Position numbers and translations under genes: made by a program. Shown here one piece after another: positions 6,327-6,409 of a DNA stretch of 6,409 nt; position 1 is the stretch's first letter; each line of letters starts with the position of its first letter. The DNA comes from Thauera sp. (GTDB taxonomy: Bacteria; Pseudomonadota; Gammaproteobacteria; Burkholderiales; Rhodocyclaceae): the NCBI GenBank assembly GCA_023150215.1, contig JAKLLJ010000201.1:1-6409 (forward strand), written 5' to 3'. Under the pieces are notes generated by a model. The model saw nothing but the letters and a program-made list of their open reading frames with translations, was not told the origin of the DNA and ran no database searches.

Positions 6327-6342
6327 AGGCGTGTCGGTTGCG

Positions 6343-6365
6343 GTAGGAGCGCCGGCAGGCGCGAA
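6343..6365 (+). repeat. REP-like element, unit 2 right (plus orientation)
   Basis: Identical to the right element of unit 1, starting GTAGGA at 6343 with stem GCGCC/GGCGC. It is followed by the same spacer up to the window end. Confidence 0.75.
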
Positions 6366-6409
6366 GGCAGCAGCGGAGTTCGGAATGCGGGTCGGTTATC
6401 GGACGGCCT

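Larger units (their letters stand above)
6194..6409. repeat. Tandem pair of BIME-like units (108-109 bp period), truncated by window end
   Basis: Two copies of one unit occur head to tail, 6194-6302 and 6303-6409. The last 77 bases of each (6225-6301 and 6333-6409) are identical. In the aligned part there are only three differences: G6204/T6313, an extra T at 6219, and C6224/T6332. Each unit has a left REP-like element, a short loop, an inverted right REP-like element, and a 44-45 base spacer that repeats exactly. This is the layout of bacterial interspersed mosaic elements. The second unit ends with the window, so more copies may follow. No coding region is seen in 6182-6409. Confidence 0.88.

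Noticed and set aside
6194..6409. CRISPR-like array at the window end
   Set aside because: The repeated unit is 108-109 bp with the supposed spacers also identical, and it contains REP-type hairpins; there are no unique spacers of constant length.

Overview
The window is a GC-rich, densely packed bacterial chromosomal segment. Base composition, the style of the TolC and CopD-like proteins and the REP-type repeats suggest a betaproteobacterium of the Thauera/Azoarcus type (Rhodocyclales). That placement is an inference from overall look; no taxonomic marker gene is present.

Layout: (1) 3-695 (+), the C-terminal half of a TolC-family outer membrane channel, cut by the window start. (2) 750-2006 (+), a major facilitator superfamily (MFS) transporter that may be cotranscribed with the tolC-like gene. 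(3) 2040-3233 (-), a stand-alone FAD/NAD(P)-dependent oxidoreductase of the NDH-2-like family best known as the N-terminal half of SelD fusion proteins. It converges on the MFS gene with only 33 bp between the stop codons. (4) 3234-3385, a 152-bp divergent intergenic region. (5) 3386-5635 (+), a tight three-gene operon with overlapping ends: an ArsS-type radical SAM/Cys-rich enzyme, a family-2 glycosyltransferase-like protein, and a CofC/GT-A-like nucleotidyl/glycosyl transferase. (6) 5720-6181 (+), a small four-helix CopD/HemJ-like membrane protein with its own ribosome binding site. (7) 6194-6409, two copies of a 108-109 bp unit, each made of two inverted REP-like hairpin elements plus a conserved spacer, running off the window end.

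The most interesting part is 2040-5635. The radical SAM protein, 'transferase 2' and 'transferase 1' are the partners that recur together in the rSAM/selenodomain (ArsS-type) loci, and the divergent oxidoreductase belongs to a family also tied to selenium metabolism through fusion to SelD. Here the radical SAM protein has cysteine where some relatives carry selenocysteine, and the oxidoreductase is not fused to SelD, so this looks like a selenium-independent version of the system. ArsS homologues are implicated in arsenosugar formation, but no arsM methyltransferase lies in the window, so the real product of this cluster is open. The TolC and MFS genes might export a product, but nothing in the sequence ties them to the cluster.
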